A stretch of DNA of 64,000 bases from G963663315 sp965208975 (GTDB taxonomy: Bacteria > Pseudomonadota > Gammaproteobacteria > Arenicellales > Poriferihabitantaceae), in NCBI GenBank assembly GCA_965208975.1, contig CBDBQH010000003.1:62001-126000 (forward strand), written 5' to 3'. Shown here one piece after another: positions 61,322 to 64,000 of the stretch (position 1 is its first letter; every line of letters begins with the position of its first letter). The notes under the pieces are model-generated. The model had not been told where the DNA came from. It saw only the letters and a program-made list of their open reading frames with translations, and made no database searches. A program made the position numbers and the translations under genes.

Positions 61322-62692
61322 TCAACTTTTCTTCCGTACCCGTTCCGGCAACAACCCTCCGGGGCTGTACCGCAACACCAGAAGCAACACAAACCCCATA
61401 AAAAACAGGCGCGTATGTTGTGCATTTCTGATCAGATGCTCTCTGACCGGGTCGCCGCGCTCCATCCACGCGGTTGCCGTCTCCATTAACCAGACCCCGA
61501 CCGGCTCAGCCTCGATCCACACCAGCCAGATCAAAAAGCCGCCGAGAACCGCTCCCAGGTTGTTACCGGAGCCGCCGACAATGACCATCACCCAGATCAG
61601 GAAGGTATAGCGCAGCGGATTGTAGGTGGTGGGAGTGAACTGGCCGTCCAGGGTGGTCAGCATGGCCCCGGCAACCCCGATTACGGCAGAACCGATGACG
61701 AATATCTGAAGATGGCGCCGCGTCACATCCTTTCCCATCGCGCCCGCCGCCACTTCATTATCCCGAATGGCGCGCATCATCCGTCCCCAGGGTGAGTTCA
61801 ACGCCCGTACACTGAGCAACAAAATGACGACCAGAACCGAGGCGAACAATCCGGTGTAACAGAGTTTCACAAATATACCGGAGCCATCAATCACATATTG
61901 CTTTAGCGCGGCGGCGCGCTCCGCCTGATTCAACGCGGATAGCCCGTCCGCATTCCAGCGGGCGATGAGATCAACAAACCAGGCGCTGTTTTGTAACTCG
62001 ACTTCATAAGGAACGGGACGCGCCAAGCCAGTGACATTTTTAACGCCACGAGTCAACCAGTCCTCGTTTTTCAGCGCCGCGACAATGATTTCTGAAATCC
62101 CTAAAGTAGCAATGGCCAGATAGTCCGCGCGCAGACCCAGGGCGACCCTGCCGATCAGCCAGGCCGCGCCTGCGGCGAACAGCCCGCCGACCAGCCAGGA
62201 AAACAGAACCGGCAAGCCGATACCGCCGAGGAAGCCTGTCCTGGCCGGCTCGACCGATTCAATCGAAACCACCGCCGGATCCAGAAAATAACGGGTCATG
62301 AACAAACCACCAATGAGAGTCGCTGTCATCGCCCAGGCGCGTTTTCGTCCACGCGGCCATCTTCGCATCAGGAATCGCATCGCCACAACGGTCATCACGA
62401 AGCAGATCAGCGCCAGCATCAGGTTTCCCGCTCCCGCCGCCCAGGCCGCCGCCACCGGCTCACGCGACACCAGCACTACACTCAACCCTCCCAACGCGGC
62501 AAAGCCCATGACACCGACATTCAACAATCCCGCGTACCCCCACTGCATATTGACTCCAAGCGCCATCACCGCAGAGATCAGGCACAGATTGAAGATACCC
62601 AGCGAGACCGACCAGGACTGAACAAAACCGATGATCAAAAACAGAGCGCCGACCACGGCGAATAACCAGCAGGCCCTTTGCGTATTGCCCAT
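61322..62692 (-). CDS. Branched-chain amino-acid-type ABC transporter permease (LivM-like)
   Basis: 456 residues, longer than most LivM proteins because of an extra periplasmic segment (roughly residues 210-285, including NEDWLTRGVKNVTGLARP). The conserved core GLRADYLAIATLGISEI and the coupling region AIRDNEVAAGAMGKDVTRRHLQIF are present, along with the terminal GGLLPERV. It starts 12 bp after livH. Confidence 0.9.
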   Translation of the reverse strand: MGNTQRACWLFAVVGALFLIIGFVQSWSVSLGIFNLCLISAVMALGVNMQWGYAGLLNVGVMGFAALGGLSVVLVSREPVAAAWAAGAGNLMLALICFVMTVVAMRFLMRRWPRGRKRAWAMTATLIGGLFMTRYFLDPAVVSIESVEPARTGFLGGIGLPVLFSWLVGGLFAAGAAWLIGRVALGLRADYLAIATLGISEIIVAALKNEDWLTRGVKNVTGLARPVPYEVELQNSAWFVDLIARWNADGLSALNQAERAAALKQYVIDGSGIFVKLCYTGLFASVLVVILLLSVRALNSPWGRMMRAIRDNEVAAGAMGKDVTRRHLQIFVIGSAVIGVAGAMLTTLDGQFTPTTYNPLRYTFLIWVMVIVGGSGNNLGAVLGGFLIWLVWIEAEPVGVWLMETATAWMERGDPVREHLIRNAQHTRLFFMGFVLLLVLRYSPGGLLPERVRKKS

Positions 62693-62704
62693 ACCAGCCC
62701 AACC

Positions 62705-63724
62705 TTATCCGAGTACCTTGCCCTTGACAATGCCGGTCGGCTTGACCAGCAACACTAGCACAAGGATCATGAACGACACCGCAAACTTGTAATCGGTGGA
62801 CAACAACTGCATCAATCCCTGCGGCTCGAGATCTTGCGGCAACAGGTAGATAAATACCTTCTTGTACGCATAGGTGATGACCACCTCGGAAAAAGCGATC
62901 ACATAACCGCCGGCAATAGCGCCAATCGGACTGCCGATACCGCCGACAATGGCGGCGGCGAACATCGGCAACAAAAGTTGCAGGTAGGTAAACGGCTTAA
63001 AACTCTTATCCAGGCCGTAAAGCGTACCGGCTATGGTCGCCAGAGCGGCAGCGAGTATCCAGGTAACCCGCACCACCCGATCCGGGTCGACACCGGACAA
63101 CAAGGCGAGGTCCTCATTGTCAGACCAGGCGCGCATGGCCTTTCCGGTACGGGTTTTATGCAGAAGCCAGAAAAGTCCGGCGACACAGAGCAGCATGATC
63201 ACGACCGTCAATCCCTGGGAAACCTTGATGCTCAACCCCTCATTCAACCCGCTCCAGACCTTGAAATCACGGGCGTGAATAATAAAGCGTTCCCCGTCCA
63301 GAAAGTTCCGGTCATCCGGGCCGATCACAAAACGCACGATCCCGTTCATCATGAACATCACGCCAATGGAAGCGATCATCAGCGTCACCGGGGCCGCTTT
63401 TCGCTGTCGGTAGTGACGATAAACCAGTTTATCCGTGATCATCACCAGGCCAATCGTCGCCAGGACGCCGACCGGCAAGCCGAGCAACGCGGTCGGCAAC
63501 GGCCCCAGACCGAGCCCGATTGACTGCAACCACCAGGTCATCAGAATAGTGACCATGGCGCCGAAGGCCATGGTGTCGCCATGAGCGAAATTGGCGAAGC
63601 GCAAAATGCCGAACACCAGTGTGATTCCAAGCGCGCCGAGGGCAAGTTGCGAACCGTAAGCGAGTCCCGGCACAATGACGAAATTCAACAATAACACGGC
63701 TGCATTAAGCGTATCGGCAATCAC
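62705..63724 (-). CDS. Branched-chain amino-acid-type ABC transporter permease (LivH-like)
   Basis: 339 residues, multiple membrane segments. LALGALGITLVFGILRFANFAHGD near the N-terminus is the LivH signature; the coupling region includes MRAWSDNEDLALLSGVDPDRV, and GGIGSPIGAIAGGYVIA follows. It starts 6 bp after the ATPase gene, so the operon order is ATPase-livH-livM-livK-mttB-like. Confidence 0.91.
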   Translation of the reverse strand: MIADTLNAAVLLLNFVIVPGLAYGSQLALGALGITLVFGILRFANFAHGDTMAFGAMVTILMTWWLQSIGLGLGPLPTALLGLPVGVLATIGLVMITDKLVYRHYRQRKAAPVTLMIASIGVMFMMNGIVRFVIGPDDRNFLDGERFIIHARDFKVWSGLNEGLSIKVSQGLTVVIMLLCVAGLFWLLHKTRTGKAMRAWSDNEDLALLSGVDPDRVVRVTWILAAALATIAGTLYGLDKSFKPFTYLQLLLPMFAAAIVGGIGSPIGAIAGGYVIAFSEVVITYAYKKVFIYLLPQDLEPQGLMQLLSTDYKFAVSFMILVLVLLVKPTGIVKGKVLG

Positions 63725-63730
63725 CGGCGT

Positions 63731-64000
63731 CTACCCTCCCAGAAATGACCTGCGTACTTCGGGGTCGGCCAGTAACGCCGGCCCGGTATCGGTGTGACGA
63801 TTCTCACCTATCACCAGTACGAACCCGATATCGGCGATACCGAGAGACTGGCGGGCATTCTGCTCAACCATCAAAACCGCGACTCCGGCTTTTCTCACCT
63901 CCAGTATACGAGCGAACAGCTCGTCCATCACAATCGGTGAAACCCCGGCTGTCGGTTCATCGAGCAACAGCGCCGAAGGCCGGGACATCAACGCCCGCCC
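63731..64000 (-). CDS. Branched-chain amino-acid-type ABC transporter ATPase (LivF-like), partial at window edge
   Basis: Only the C-terminal 89 residues are inside the window; the frame is open to the last base. Walker B ALLLDEPTAGVSP and the H-loop region MVEQNARQSL are visible, and the end LLADPEVRRSFLGG is typical of LivF. Walker A and the signature must lie beyond the edge, as would a livG partner. Confidence 0.88.
   Translation of the reverse strand, partial: GRALMSRPSALLLDEPTAGVSPIVMDELFARILEVRKAGVAVLMVEQNARQSLGIADIGFVLVIGENRHTDTGPALLADPEVRRSFLGG

Noticed and set aside
60036..61469. 477-residue binding protein with extended N-terminus
   Set aside because: The extension overlaps livM, and a clear signal peptide begins at 61220.

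Overview
The window looks like a chromosomal segment of an uncultured or little-studied gammaproteobacterium. The housekeeping blocks are of proteobacterial type: rpsO-pnp, sdhCDAB with sdhE and a divergent ygfZ, a potFGHI polyamine transporter, an aapJQMP-type amino-acid transporter, gcvTHP followed directly by lipA, asd, tadA and one tRNA-Lys. Most of it is moderately GC-rich, with short intergenic gaps that carry many copies of GC-rich hairpin repeats.

Layout. 0-4.4 kb: potFGHI on the minus strand. 4.5-7.5 kb: a SCO1-type protein, tadA, an AAA-ATPase/PD-(D/E)XK protein and tRNA-Lys. 7.9-13.5 kb: glycine cleavage system (gcvT, gcvH, gcvP) plus lipoyl synthase. 13.6-17.8 kb: polar amino-acid ABC transporter. 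17.9-19.9 kb: two-component system. 20.0-23.1 kb: RodZ-like HTH membrane protein, pnp, rpsO. 23.3-28.7 kb: asd and a two-gene RND efflux system.

28.66-43.3 kb is a visibly more AT-rich defence island. It encodes DNA phosphorothioation: dndB, dndC, dndD, dndE on the minus strand and dndA divergent on the plus strand. The usual dndFGH restriction genes are absent. Instead there is a convergent five-gene plus-strand module: a PLD-domain/DExH helicase, a 64-aa protein, a Rad50-like ATPase with a CxxC zinc hook, a 126-aa protein, and a 731-aa protein combining RNA-polymerase alpha-CTD-like, sigma region 4-like and HARE-HTH-like segments. dndA runs directly into a split HipA-like kinase pair, with the kinase part first and the N-terminal part second. 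This locus is the best candidate for an unusual or undescribed system here; its effector module may be related to the PbeABCD module known from archaeal Dnd loci.

43.3-53.8 kb is a scarred accessory zone. It holds remnants of an MlrC-family gene and of a second hipA-like gene, two tandem copies of a 1,715-bp IS sharing one 8-bp target duplication, a phd-parE toxin-antitoxin pair and a DNA methyltransferase lying between two direct repeats of about 695 bp, an orphan HsdR-N-like nuclease, and a truncated PIN toxin.

53.8-58.4 kb: sdhE, sdhBADC and ygfZ. 58.5-64 kb: a non-pyrrolysine MttB-family methyltransferase downstream of livK-livM-livH-livF-type transporter genes; the ATPase gene runs off the window end. 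The operon suggests import and demethylation of a methylated amine.

Calls rest on reading the translated sequence and recognising motifs; no database search was possible.
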